From CAYJPA01 sp964371945 (lineage in GTDB: Bacteria; Chloroflexota; Chloroflexia; Thermomicrobiales; UBA6265), in assembly GCA_964371945.1 (NCBI GenBank), contig CAYJPA010000052.1, positions 1 to 41,205 of the forward strand: DNA of 41,205 nucleotides, given 5' to 3'. Within the stretch, counting starts at the first letter, position 1, and each line of letters opens with the position of its first letter. Shown here piece by piece: positions 1 through 7,795 of this stretch. The notes below the pieces were generated by a model. That model made no database searches and was not told where the DNA came from. It saw only the letters and a list, made by a program, of their open reading frames with translations. A program made the position numbers and the translations under genes.

Positions 1-45
1 ATTGCCGGGCGATGCACAACAGACAATAGTCCGATCAATGACGCA
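1..45. repeat. Interspersed repeat, copy 1
   Basis: This stretch matches 15322-15366 with a single mismatch over 45 bases, and similarity continues weakly for about 20 more. Both copies lie in spacers downstream of genes. I see no ORF in it. The left edge may continue outside the window. Confidence 0.8.
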
Positions 46-99
46 CGTTTCATCATTCCCGTGGCTCGTGCCCCCAATATGGGTCCCTGCCCGAGCAAT

Positions 100-630
100 C
101 TAGCCCTCGGTAACTGTCACGCTCACCAGTGTCACCGGATTGATCGGGCTCGACCGCTCTCCAGACCGCGACGCCTGCACCGGCGTTTTATTGAGCGTAT
201 CGACCACATCCATGCCGCTCGTGACCTTGCCGAAAATCGTGTAGTTCTTGCCGAGCTTGCCCTTCAAGTCGTCCGTGCAAATGAAGAACTGGCTGCCGTT
301 TGTGTTCGGACCCGCGTTGGCCATCGCCAGTGTGCCCTTTTCGTATTCCTTCGTAATTGGCTCGTCCTCGAACCGGTATCCAGGGCCGCCCGAACCGGTG
401 CCGGTCGGATCGCCGCCCTGGATCACGAAGCCGTCGATGATCCGGTGAAATGGCGTGCCGTCGAAGTAACCGGCTCGCGCGAGATGCACAAAATTGTTGA
501 CGGTCTTCGGGGCGTCCTTGGGATAGAACTCGACGCCGATGGTTCCGGCGCTTGTCACGATCGACGCCGTGTAGGCCTTCTCCGCGTCGATCGCCATCTC
601 AGGCGCTTGTTTCCACTGTTGATGGGCCAC
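100..630 (-). CDS. Cyclophilin-type peptidyl-prolyl cis-trans isomerase (cytoplasmic copy)
   Basis: Predicted to catalyse cis-trans isomerisation of prolyl bonds. The 176-residue product is essentially one cyclophilin domain: FHRIIDGFVIQGGD carries the catalytic Arg, and GTLAMANAGPNTNGSQFF is the family signature. I chose the GTG at 630 because GGAGAA lies 9 bases upstream; an upstream ATG at 714 has no such site. No signal peptide follows from this start, so the product should be cytoplasmic. It lies directly downstream of a second, lipoprotein cyclophilin on the same strand, and the two are clearly paralogous. The translated bases just upstream of the start (RGAGEG) resemble the linker of that paralogue, suggesting this copy arose by tandem duplication and lost its export signal. 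Confidence 0.92.
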   Translation of the reverse strand: MAHQQWKQAPEMAIDAEKAYTASIVTSAGTIGVEFYPKDAPKTVNNFVHLARAGYFDGTPFHRIIDGFVIQGGDPTGTGSGGPGYRFEDEPITKEYEKGTLAMANAGPNTNGSQFFICTDDLKGKLGKNYTIFGKVTSGMDVVDTLNKTPVQASRSGERSSPINPVTLVSVTVTEG

Positions 631-793
631 GTTTGATCGTTCTCCTTCGCCGGCGCCACGCCTCGCGGCTCCCCGGCATTTCAGTGGCATCCGCGTCGGA
701 TGCTCAAAAAGCATACGGTAATGTCACCGCGCTCGTTGAAAATTCATCTTGCCGCCAACTGACTGAATCGAAGTCCTTGAGAACCTCCGACGA

Positions 794-1522
794 TCAGCTT
801 TCTGTGATCGTCATCTTCACGAGTTTGACCGGCTCGATCGGAGTCGACTTCTCCCCAGTCCCCGGATCCGTGGTGGGCGTGTTGTTGAGCACGTCCACAA
901 CGTCCATGCCGCTCGTGACCTGACCGAAGATCGTGTACGCCTTAGGAAGTCTTTGACTCAAATCCGCGGTGCAAATGAAGAACTGACTGCCGTTGGTGTC
1001 CGGTCCGGAGTTCGCCATCGCGAGTGTTCCCTTTTCATACTCCTTCTCGATGGGCTCATCGTCGAAACGATACCCGGGCCCCCCGGTCCCGGTCGCCGTC
1101 GGATCTCCACCTTGAATCACGAAATCTTTCACGATTCGATGCAAGCGGGTGTCGTCGAAATAGCCCGCCTTGGCCAGACAGACGAAGCTGTTGACGGCAA
1201 TAGGGGCATCTTTTGGATAGAGCTCAACCTGGATCGTGCCGGCGCTCGTTTCGATCGCGGCAGAGTAAGTCTTGGCCGTATCGATCACCATTGCTGGTGG
1301 CTTTTTCCACTGCTGATATACGCCTTTCGCGTCAATCCCCTCGCCTGCTCCCCGATCGGCGGCCGTCCAGCACCCGCTTGCGATATCCGCATCAGCGTTG
1401 GCAACCGAGAGCGAGCTCACCGTCGCGGTCGAATCGCTGGATATGGACTCCGATCCACAACCAGCCAAAACGATCGCACTGAGCGCAATCGGAGCGATCC
1501 ACCTGCCAAAGATTCGCTTCAT
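794..1522 (-). CDS. Cyclophilin-type peptidyl-prolyl isomerase, predicted lipoprotein
   Basis: The product has 242 residues. It starts with a short basic stretch and hydrophobic segment ending in a lipobox (VLAGC, Cys about residue 22), then a Ser/Thr-rich linker, then a cyclophilin domain from about residue 80 with LHRIVKDFVIQGGD and GTLAMANSGPDTNGSQFF. It should be exported, lipid-anchored and act on extracytoplasmic proteins. The ATG at 1522 was chosen because AGGAG lies 9 bases upstream and the signal peptide begins there; the open frame extends further up to 1594. The usual Phe before the catalytic His-Arg is Leu here. It is followed by its shorter cytoplasmic paralogue and preceded, after about 130 bases, by queA. 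Confidence 0.92.
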   Translation of the reverse strand: MKRIFGRWIAPIALSAIVLAGCGSESISSDSTATVSSLSVANADADIASGCWTAADRGAGEGIDAKGVYQQWKKPPAMVIDTAKTYSAAIETSAGTIQVELYPKDAPIAVNSFVCLAKAGYFDDTRLHRIVKDFVIQGGDPTATGTGGPGYRFDDEPIEKEYEKGTLAMANSGPDTNGSQFFICTADLSQRLPKAYTIFGQVTSGMDVVDVLNNTPTTDPGTGEKSTPIEPVKLVKMTITES

Positions 1523-1649
1523 CCTGAAGGTACTCCTATCGATTTCTCGACTTCCGTTCAAACAAAAGCCCGGACGTTCCAAACAACCGGGCACCGAACC
1601 ATCCCGCGAATGCTACTCCGAACCGGCATTTCGATCCGATTCGACCTGG

Positions 1650-2711
1650 CTAGACGATCAGCATTGCGTCACCGAAAGAAAAGAAGCGATAGCGTTCGGC
1701 AATAGCCGACGCATAAGCGGAGCGAATCAGCTCGGTTCCCGCAAATGAGCCGACCATCATCAACAGCGTCGATCTCGGCAAATGGAAATTGGTCAGCATC
1801 GCGTCGACTGCCTTCCATTCGTACCCCGGGGTGATAAACAGATTGGCCCAACCTTCAAAACCGGTGGCCGCACAACCAGTCGCTGTCGCCCACATCTCGA
1901 GCGTGCGAGCGCTGGTGGTGCCGACGGCGATGACCCGACCGCCTCGTGCTTTGCACTCGATGACTCGTTCAGCAACCTCTCCCGAAAGCGAGCACCACTC
2001 CCGGTGGATCTTGTGATCGCTGACTGATTCGACCGTGACCGGACGGAACGTATCGAGACCGATATGAAGTGTCACCTCGGCCCAACCCACTTCACGATCG
2101 ACAAGCCCATCGCGAATGCGATTCGTTATGTGAAGTCCGGCAGTGGGAGCCGCGGCCGAGCCCAGCACTTTCGCGTAGAGCGTTTGGTAGCGATCGGCTG
2201 TTGCCAGCGGAGTCCGGATATAGGGCGGCAGTGGCACGAAACCGATCCGGTCAAGGTTGCGATCACCGTCTCCTTGAAACCGAATCGAAATCTCACCTTC
2301 CGATCGGTTTTCGATCACCTCGATCGCGATCGGTTCGCCGTCGCCCCGCGGCTTTGCCAACAGGAGAGCTCCGGGACGCAGTGAGCGTGAAGGTTTTGCC
2401 AAAGCGGTCCAGATTCCGCTGGGATCACGGTGGAGCAAGAGCAGCTCAACCCGCCCGCCTGACCCCTCTTTCGTGGTGAATATCCGTGCGGGAAGCACCC
2501 GGGTATTGTTTACGGCTAATAGATCGCCGGGCTTCAGCCAATTCGGCAGCGATCTGATCGATTCGTGCGACAACCGGCCCGTCGAGCGCTCGACGACCAG
2601 CATTCGCGATGCGTCGCGCTCAACTAATGGCGTTTGGGCGATGAGTTCTGGCGGCAGGTCGTAGTCAAAATCATCAACCCGCAATCCTTCATGAGGAGCG
2701 TCAGCATTCAT
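1650..2711 (-). CDS. queA: S-adenosylmethionine:tRNA ribosyltransferase-isomerase QueA
   Basis: QueA transfers and rearranges the ribosyl part of SAM onto 7-aminomethyl-7-deazaguanine in tRNA, forming epoxyqueuosine in the wobble position of GUN anticodons. The 353-residue product has the family length and typical stretches: DYDLPPELIAQTPL near the N-terminus, LAVNNTRVLPARIF around residue 65, and a C-terminal NFHLPRSTLLMMVGSF block. Its ATG overlaps the ruvB stop by four bases (ATGA), so translation is probably coupled, and it may share the SOS-responsive ruvB promoter. The ruvB-queA order is common in bacteria. Confidence 0.97.
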   Translation of the reverse strand: MNADAPHEGLRVDDFDYDLPPELIAQTPLVERDASRMLVVERSTGRLSHESIRSLPNWLKPGDLLAVNNTRVLPARIFTTKEGSGGRVELLLLHRDPSGIWTALAKPSRSLRPGALLLAKPRGDGEPIAIEVIENRSEGEISIRFQGDGDRNLDRIGFVPLPPYIRTPLATADRYQTLYAKVLGSAAAPTAGLHITNRIRDGLVDREVGWAEVTLHIGLDTFRPVTVESVSDHKIHREWCSLSGEVAERVIECKARGGRVIAVGTTSARTLEMWATATGCAATGFEGWANLFITPGYEWKAVDAMLTNFHLPRSTLLMMVGSFAGTELIRSAYASAIAERYRFFSFGDAMLIV

Positions 2712-3793
2712 GCCTCTTCAAAGAGTGCTTGTTGGCGCGTTTCAATCGTCGCCGGCGGAGCGATCTTGAGGTGCTCATAGGCGCGCCGGGTGGCGACGCG
2801 TCCCCGTGGCGTCCTCTGGAGGAAGCCAAGCTGGATCAAGTAGGGCTCGTACACATCCATGATGGTGTCGTTCTCTTCGCTGGTCGCGGCCGCGAGTGTC
2901 TCGATCCCAACCGGCCCGCCGTCGAACATCTCCACGATCGTCCGCAGGATGCGCCGGTCGATATCGTCCAGTCCAAGTTGATCGACATCCAGCATGACCA
3001 GCGCTTCTCCGGAGATTTTGTCGGTGATCACGCCGGTGCCATGCACTTCCGCATAGTCTCGTACTCGTTTCAGCAGCCGGTTCGCGACACGGGGAGTCCC
3101 ACGCGATCGAATCGCGATCTCTCTCGCCCCTTCCTCCTCGATCTGCACCTGAAGGATCGACGCCGATCGCCGCACGATCTCCTGCATCGCCGGAAGATCG
3201 TAGAAGTCCAACCGCAGCACCGCGCCAAATCGATCGCGCAATGGCCCGGTCAGCAATGCCAACCGAGTCGTCGCGCCAACGAGCGTGAAGCGCGGCAGGT
3301 TGATCCGCATCGTGCGAGCGGCCGGCCCCTTGCCGATCACGATATCGACCGCGTAATCCTCCATCGCGGGATACAGCACTTCCTCGACCACGCGATTTAG
3401 GCGGTGAATCTCGTCGATGAAGAGCACGTCGCCGGATTTGAGATTGGTCAGGATCGAAACGAGATCGCCGGCCCGCTCAATGGCCGGACCCGACGTCACC
3501 CGTAGACTGACCGCCATTTCGGCCGCGATGATCGACGCCAGGGTTGTTTTGCCGAGTCCCGGCGGGCCATAGAGCAGCATGTGGTCGAGAGTTTCCCCGC
3601 GCCGCTGCGCCGCCGCGATGAAAACGGAGAGCGTGGATTTGACCCGCTCTTGACCGATGTACTCGGAGATCCGCTTCGGTCGCAGGTTGCGATCGAGCTG
3701 GACGTCTTCAACCTTCACGCGCGGCGTTACCACGCGCTTGGTGTCCTTCGTCACGCTGGAGGTTATGGAGGCGGTCGCGGTCGGATCACTCAT
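2708..3793 (-). CDS. ruvB: Holliday junction branch-migration ATPase RuvB
   Basis: RuvB is the hexameric AAA+ motor that drives branch migration with RuvA. The 361-residue product shows Walker A GPPGLGKT (about residues 76-83), Walker B LFIDEIHRL, sensor 1 GATTR, the arginine-finger region GPLRDRFG, and a C-terminal winged helix ending in LGFLQRTPRGRVAT. ATG 3793 has no Shine-Dalgarno sequence. A TATACT -10 box sits only 7 bases upstream, so the message is probably leaderless. A LexA-type palindrome overlaps the promoter. No ruvA or ruvC is present in the window. The gene overlaps queA by four bases. Confidence 0.98.
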   Translation of the reverse strand: MSDPTATASITSSVTKDTKRVVTPRVKVEDVQLDRNLRPKRISEYIGQERVKSTLSVFIAAAQRRGETLDHMLLYGPPGLGKTTLASIIAAEMAVSLRVTSGPAIERAGDLVSILTNLKSGDVLFIDEIHRLNRVVEEVLYPAMEDYAVDIVIGKGPAARTMRINLPRFTLVGATTRLALLTGPLRDRFGAVLRLDFYDLPAMQEIVRRSASILQVQIEEEGAREIAIRSRGTPRVANRLLKRVRDYAEVHGTGVITDKISGEALVMLDVDQLGLDDIDRRILRTIVEMFDGGPVGIETLAAATSEENDTIMDVYEPYLIQLGFLQRTPRGRVATRRAYEHLKIAPPATIETRQQALFEEA

Positions 3794-3799
3794 GACTAC

Positions 3800-3830
3800 A
3801 GTATACCGTGACCGAGCGAACAGATGTTCG
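3800..3830 (-). promoter_or_regulatory. LexA (SOS) box and -10 element of ruvB
   Basis: CGAACAGATGTTCG at 3817-3830 fits the Gram-positive/actinobacterial LexA consensus GAACNNNNGTTC, with flanking C and G. On the minus strand TATACT lies at 3805-3800, placing the transcript start at or within a base or two of the ruvB ATG (3793). The LexA box covers the -35 region, a classical repression geometry. The binding itself is inferred; the palindrome is seen directly. Confidence 0.8.
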
Positions 3831-3834
3831 TCAG

Positions 3835-4002
3835 CTACTCCTCATCGACCAGCATATTCGGAATGCCGCCTTCGATCTTGTAGCGGTGTCCGCATCGGGT
3901 GCAGACGAGCTCGTCGCCTTCCAGCCGCACCGGTTGCTTGTCGATCGGACAAACGAGGATATCGAGCAGTTCCTGACTTATGACAGGCTTCGTTTGACTC
4001 AT
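3835..4002 (-). CDS. Trm112/UPF0434-family small zinc-ribbon protein
   Basis: This 55-residue protein has two CxxC-type pairs, CPID and CTRC, separated by about 15 residues, and the ending YKIEGGIPNMLVDEE, which is characteristic of UPF0434/Trm112-like proteins. Eukaryotic Trm112 activates methyltransferases; the bacterial role is less clear. The ATG at 4002 follows GGAGG and overlaps the stop codon of the upstream TPR gene (ATGA), so the two are likely co-translated. Its stop lies only four bases from the LexA box of ruvB. Confidence 0.9.
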   Translation of the reverse strand: MSQTKPVISQELLDILVCPIDKQPVRLEGDELVCTRCGHRYKIEGGIPNMLVDEE

Positions 4003-4682
4003 TGACTTTCCTCCATTGCCATTGGTGTTCCAACCGGCGATGCGACGGGCGATCCAGCAATCGGACTCGCAATGCCGAGCTGAGCGAGCTCTTCGGCGGC
4101 CCGTTCCGCCACAAATGTATCCGGTCCTACCTCGATCACTTTCTGGTACTCCGCAATGGCCTCCGCGAACCGCGGAGGAATCCAGCTCGCGTAGAGCTGG
4201 GCGAGTGAAAAGTGCGCCTGTTCGTCGTTCGGTCGCGCTTCGATTACCTTTTTGAACTGCAATTCCGCATCGGCCCGCTTGTTGCCGGTCGCCAGCGTCC
4301 GTGCAAACCCCAGTCGTGCGTCCCAATTCTCAGGGGCGATCGCAAGCGCCTTCTCATACCAGGGAATGGCCTCATCGACCCTCCCCGTATTGCCCAGATA
4401 ACTCCCCAGCGCGGCCATCGAATCCGCGTCGTTGGGATTCTCCGCAATCTGGGTTTGATACTCTTCGACCACCGGATCCGAGCTCGAGTCGTCGAAATTG
4501 ATCTCGGATGAGTCGTCCGGCTGAGTTAGGAAATCGATCAGCGGCGGGCCAACAACCGCCGCGATCAATGCAAACGCGACAACCACCCCCAGAATCGCAT
4601 ACACCCGTTGATACGGATTCACGCTGGCGGATCGCCGTTTTTGTGTCGGGCGGGCCTTTGGACGGCGGCGTTGCTGGCTCAC
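3999..4682 (-). CDS. TPR-repeat protein with single N-terminal membrane anchor
   Basis: The 227-residue product has a very basic, Gln/Arg-rich cytoplasmic head (residues 1-25), one membrane helix (about 30-55, VYAILGVVVAFALIAAVVG), an acidic linker, then three to four tetratricopeptide repeats (about 75-205), including GRVDEAIPWYEKALAIAPEN and AEAIAEYQKVIEVGP. It probably scaffolds protein complexes on the outer face of the membrane. I chose GTG 4682 because AAGGA lies 5 bases upstream. A longer frame runs to 4937 but passes through tRNA-Thr in antisense, so it is rejected. It overlaps the Trm112-like gene by four bases. Confidence 0.85.
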   Translation of the reverse strand: MSQQRRRPKARPTQKRRSASVNPYQRVYAILGVVVAFALIAAVVGPPLIDFLTQPDDSSEINFDDSSSDPVVEEYQTQIAENPNDADSMAALGSYLGNTGRVDEAIPWYEKALAIAPENWDARLGFARTLATGNKRADAELQFKKVIEARPNDEQAHFSLAQLYASWIPPRFAEAIAEYQKVIEVGPDTFVAERAAEELAQLGIASPIAGSPVASPVGTPMAMEESQ

Positions 4683-4790
4683 GATGTTCCTTGTCGAGCT
4701 GGAAGGTAGTCGCCTGATACAACCGAAAACGATAGCACAGTTGCATTCGTTTCCCGCCGCCGTTTCGACCGTCTGGGTCACGTGTTGCGT

Positions 4791-4819
4791 TTGTACGGTC
4801 ATCCCGCCCATGCTATGAT
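4791..4819 (+). promoter_or_regulatory. Promoter of the tRNA/rnpB cluster
   Basis: TTGTAC at 4791-4796, a 17-base spacer, and TATGAT at 4814-4819 preceded by TGC (extended -10). The start would fall near 4826, about 27 bases before tRNA-Thr. No other promoter-like signal is evident before tRNA-Leu or rnpB, so one transcript may run to the terminator at 5527. Confidence 0.7.
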
Positions 4820-4852
4820 TTGTTGGCTCTGGGATGGGGCTGCGTTCGCCGT

Positions 4853-4928
4853 GCCGGCCTAGCTCAGTTGGTAGAGCAGCTGTTTCGTAAACAGCAGGTC
4901 CGGGGTTCGAGTCCCCGGGTCGGCTCCA
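4853..4928 (+). tRNA. tRNA-Thr(CGT)
   Basis: A 76-base cloverleaf with acceptor GCCGGCC/GGTCGGC, D arm GCTC...GAGC, anticodon arm GCTGT-TTCGTAA-ACAGC (anticodon CGT), T arm CGGGG-TTCGAGT-CCCCG, and an encoded CCA end. It reads the ACG codon. Confidence 0.96.
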
Positions 4929-4953
4929 GACTGACACCCATTTCAGAGCACCG

Positions 4954-5038
<85 letters not shown>

Positions 5039-5039
5039 G

Positions 5040-5072
5040 GTTCCAGCTCGTCTGGAACGGCGGTTTACCGCC
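5040..5072 (+). other. Two back-to-back hairpins between tRNA-Leu and rnpB
   Basis: GTTCCAG/CTGGAAC (5040-5058, 5-base loop) is followed directly by GGCGG-TTTA-CCGCC (5059-5072). No T-run follows, so these look more like processing or transcript-insulating structures between the tRNA 3' end and the RNase P RNA than a terminator. Confidence 0.5.
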
Positions 5073-5086
5073 AGCACATTGACAAC

Positions 5087-5434
5087 TCAGGATGTGAGGG
5101 AAGGATGATCGCTGGCTTCGGCTAGAGGAAAGTCCGAGCTGCACAGAGCGAGGGTGCCCGGTGAAAACCGGGGAGGCGTTTCGGCGTCGACAGTCCAGAT
5201 CGGCACGCTTCGGCGTGAGAGCAACAGAGACCAACCCAGGATGGCGGTTCTTGCCGCCGGATCGGGGTGAAAAGGGCAATCCTCCCCGCAGCAATCTCCG
5301 ATTCGGCCGTTATCAGGTTGCTCGCCCAGGCCGGAAGTCGAGAGCAGCCGTTTTCCGCGAGGAGCGGCCGGTCTTCGGACCGAGAGAGATGATCATCACG
5401 AACAGAACTCGGCTTACTCTCCCCCACATCCTGA
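5087..5434 (+). ncRNA. rnpB: RNase P RNA (bacterial, A-type-like)
   Basis: The catalytic RNA of RNase P. The P1 helix closes it exactly: TCAGGATGTG at 5087-5096 pairs with CACATCCTGA at 5425-5434. Universal conserved regions are visible: GAGGAAAGTCCGAGCTGCAC near the 5' end (about 5124) and ACAGAACTCGGCTTAC near the 3' end (about 5402), which together form P4. The 348-base length is normal. It lies between tRNA genes whose precursors it would process, probably on the same transcript. Confidence 0.96.
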
Positions 5435-5441
5435 ACTGTAC

Positions 5442-5518
5442 GGTGCCCTTAGCTCAATCGGCAGAGCGCTGGCCTGTGGAGCCGGAGGTTGCGGGTTCGA
5501 CCCCCGTAGGGCACCCCA
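5442..5518 (+). tRNA. tRNA-His(GTG)
   Basis: A 77-base tRNA with the histidine-specific extra G at position -1 (5442) opposite C73, acceptor GTGCCCT/AGGGCAC, anticodon arm CTGGC-CTGTGGA-GCCGG (anticodon GTG), T arm GCGGG-TTCGACC-CCCGT, and an encoded CCA. It begins 8 bases after the 3' end of rnpB. Confidence 0.96.
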
Positions 5519-5526
5519 CCCACGTT

Positions 5527-5563
5527 CGAGGAGCAGGCAATCCGCCCGCTCCTCGTTTTGTTT
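5527..5563 (+). terminator. Rho-independent terminator of the tRNA/rnpB cluster
   Basis: CGAGGAGC (5527-5534) pairs with GCTCCTCG (5548-5555), with an inner GGC/GCC extension, and is followed by TTTTGTTT. It lies 9 bases after tRNA-His. Confidence 0.9.
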
Positions 5564-5610
5564 GATTTGACTTACCCGCAAAACACGTTTGACGAATGCC
5601 ACAACTACCT

Positions 5611-5634
5611 TCGTAGCGGCGCATGGCATGCGCC
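5611..5634. repeat. Interspersed palindromic repeat (GGCGCATGGCATGCGCC)
   Basis: A 17-base palindrome at 5618-5634 preceded by TCGTAGC. The same palindrome, with the same TCGTAG lead, recurs at 41131-41153, and a variant lies at 31160-31176. All three lie past the 3' ends of genes. It is probably a REP-like or 3'-end structure. Confidence 0.75.
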
Positions 5635-5689
5635 CGTGGACACCCAATCCATGTAATTCTAGGAAATGCGGCCGAACGAGACTCCAGGA

Positions 5690-6250
5690 TCACCCAATCG
5701 GCGAAGCCTTGACCTTCGAGTTAGCCTTCATCCCAGTCACCCATTGCACGATCAACCCGCCCACAAACGCCGCCACCACCATCGCGAGCGGAACCAGCGC
5801 CGCCGTCGGCGGCGGATCCGTTCGCACATTGGCTGGCAGATCGCGAATGGCGCGGTCGATCGCACGACCAACCGCGACCAACAGGTGAATCGGCAGCCAA
5901 AGCGCCGGAAGAACGAGCGCTGCTTTTGCCCGATCGCTGGTCGCAGAATACGCGACGATCGCCCCGCCAATTGTGAACCCGACCACGGCCCATGCGAAGT
6001 CGGACGGCTTCACCGCCAGCACAAGCACCAGCCCAACCGCAACCGCGTTGGCAATCACCTTCCAACCACACGGCTTGCGCATGTTCGATCTGACCAGCAG
6101 GGCCGCCGCCAGGAACCAGCCAATCCCGGCGACGCCGTTGATCGCCCGGGAAACCGGTCCATCGAGCGCTATCGCGATGCCCACGAGCACGGCGGACGCA
6201 ACCAGGAGAAGGGAAGCTCGCGATTCGGCGTTTTGCATTTTTTCGTTCAT
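5690..6250 (-). CDS. Unrecognised integral membrane protein
   Basis: This 186-residue product has about five hydrophobic segments: roughly residues 12-30, 42-54, 65-82, 87-105 and 157-175, with another likely near 112-127. It is rich in Ala and Val. I recognise no family signature or catalytic motif. The ATG at 6250 lies just before a further Met; no convincing Shine-Dalgarno site decides between them. It stands alone between the tRNA/rnpB cluster (opposite strand) and tRNA-Arg. Codon use is typical of the window, so I believe it is a real gene. Confidence 0.75.
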   Translation of the reverse strand: MNEKMQNAESRASLLLVASAVLVGIAIALDGPVSRAINGVAGIGWFLAAALLVRSNMRKPCGWKVIANAVAVGLVLVLAVKPSDFAWAVVGFTIGGAIVAYSATSDRAKAALVLPALWLPIHLLVAVGRAIDRAIRDLPANVRTDPPPTAALVPLAMVVAAFVGGLIVQWVTGMKANSKVKASPIG

Positions 6251-6465
6251 TCGTAGCTCGATTGCGTGAGCGGGCGAACATTAGCAGAGCCAACGCTACT
6301 CAATGCTCGAAGCTCACGTCAATCCGCGACGCCGATAACCGGGCAAGCTTGCCCGGCCATTCGATTCAAGATCGAACGCTCGAGCATGTTCACTGAACTA
6401 CGACACACGCTCTCGACACCATGCCAACCCTCGATTAAGCTTCGCGCTGGCATCCGCAACCGTTT

Positions 6466-6541
6466 GCCCTCGTAGCTCAATGGATAGAGCGCTTGGCTTC
6501 GAACCAAGAGGTTGGGGGTTCGATCCCCTCCGAGGGTACCA
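6466..6541 (+). tRNA. tRNA-Arg(TCG)
   Basis: A 76-base cloverleaf with acceptor GCCCTCG/CGAGGGT (one G-T pair), anticodon arm CTTGG-CTTCGAA-CCAAG (anticodon TCG), T arm GGGGG-TTCGATC-CCCTC, and an encoded CCA. It ends 46 bases before cinA. Confidence 0.96.
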
Positions 6542-6587
6542 ATCGCCGCATCGCCGGCTTTCGCGACAACCCGATCCTGGAGGTCAC

Positions 6588-7763
6588 ATGCGCGCGCAGA
6601 TCCTCTCAATCGGGAGCGAACTGATTCTCGGTCACCTCACGGATACCAACGCCACCTTTCTCGCTCAACAACTCGCGGAGCTCGGCATCGAGCTGACGCT
6701 CGTCACCCAGGTCGGCGACGACCTTCCTCGTCTCGCGGCCGCCATCCAGCGCGCCACCGACGACGCTGAGATCGTGATTTGCACCGGCGGGGTCGGACCG
6801 ACAGCCGACGATCTCACCCGCGAAGCAATTGCCCAGGTCGTCGACGAAGAACCGGCCATCCAGCCCGATCTGCTTGAAACGCTCAAGGCCTTTTTCAGGG
6901 CCCGCGGTGTCGATATGCCGGAGCGAAACGCAAAGCAAGCCTGGCTGATCCCGTCTGCCGAAACGCTGCCCAACCCGGTCGGAACCGCGCCTGGGTGGTT
7001 CGTGCGCCGCAACGGTCATGTCATCGCCGCGATGCCCGGTGTTCCCCGCGAAATGTTCAAGATGTGGCGCGATCAGGTCGTTCCCAGATTGCTCTTGATG
7101 TTGGATAAGCGAGCGATTCGCACCGTAACAATCCGCACGATCGGGATCGGCGAATCGGCGGCGGAACAGGTGCTCCACGATCTCGTCGCGCTCGAGAATC
7201 CGGTCGTTGCAACCTATGCCAAGGACGATGGCGTACACGTCCGCGTGACGGCAACCGCCGATTCCGCAACCGAAGCCGAGCACCGGAGAGACCGCGCAGC
7301 CGCCGAAGTACGGAATCGATTGTCTCCCTACATCTACGGAACCGACGACACCTCGCTGCCGGAAGCACTGGGAAATCTCCTGCGGAGTCACCATTGTTCT
7401 CTGGCAGTGTCCGATCATGGTGGCGGCGGTCGCTTCGCGGCGTTGCTCGCAAGCGATCCCTCGGCCGCGAGCATCCTCATCAACTCGACAATGTCACCCA
7501 CGGCAAGCGGGAGCAACGCGCACGAACTGGCCGTGGAGGCCGTTTCGGTGGCCGGTGCGAACCTTGGGATTGGCGTGCATGTCGAGATGAGTCCGGCAGG
7601 CGACGGCGTTTACGAGTCAATGATCTGGGTGGCGCTGACCGGAAAGCTTCATGGCGAAGAACGGATGCCCATTCGATCTGGTTTTGAGGATGTGCAGAGA
7701 CGGTCGGCGCTCTTCGCCGCCGATGTTCTTCGCAAAGCGCTTGCCGCCGACCATTCGCGCTGA
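6588..7763 (+). CDS. cinA: CinA-family protein (N-terminal COG1058 domain intact, C-terminal deamidase-like domain degenerate)
   Basis: CinA proteins couple a molybdopterin-binding-like domain with nucleotide pyrophosphatase activity to a C-terminal NMN amidohydrolase domain. Here (391 residues) the N-terminal half is canonical: ILSIGSELILGHLTDTNATFLA, ICTGGVGPTADDLTREAIA, and AMPGVPREMF. From about residue 251 the C-terminal domain keeps its overall pattern, including a SPAGDGVYESMIWVAL ending. It lacks the ESCTGG signature (AVSDHGGGG instead) and the downstream Tyr/Lys stretch. I infer loss of deamidase activity. ATG 6588 follows GGAGG. The longer frame reaching into tRNA-Arg is rejected. 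Confidence 0.92.
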   Translation: MRAQILSIGSELILGHLTDTNATFLAQQLAELGIELTLVTQVGDDLPRLAAAIQRATDDAEIVICTGGVGPTADDLTREAIAQVVDEEPAIQPDLLETLKAFFRARGVDMPERNAKQAWLIPSAETLPNPVGTAPGWFVRRNGHVIAAMPGVPREMFKMWRDQVVPRLLLMLDKRAIRTVTIRTIGIGESAAEQVLHDLVALENPVVATYAKDDGVHVRVTATADSATEAEHRRDRAAAEVRNRLSPYIYGTDDTSLPEALGNLLRSHHCSLAVSDHGGGGRFAALLASDPSAASILINSTMSPTASGSNAHELAVEAVSVAGANLGIGVHVEMSPAGDGVYESMIWVALTGKLHGEERMPIRSGFEDVQRRSALFAADVLRKALAADHSR

Positions 7764-7795
7764 CTCGAACAGCCGCAAGCGTCAATCGCCCTCGT

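Noticed and set aside
4683..4937. N-terminal extension of the TPR protein frame
   Set aside because: It runs antisense through tRNA-Thr; a GTG with ribosome site at 4682 gives a normal anchored protein.
6480..6587. Upstream extension of cinA
   Set aside because: It overlaps tRNA-Arg; ATG 6588 has GGAGG and the family's normal N-terminus.
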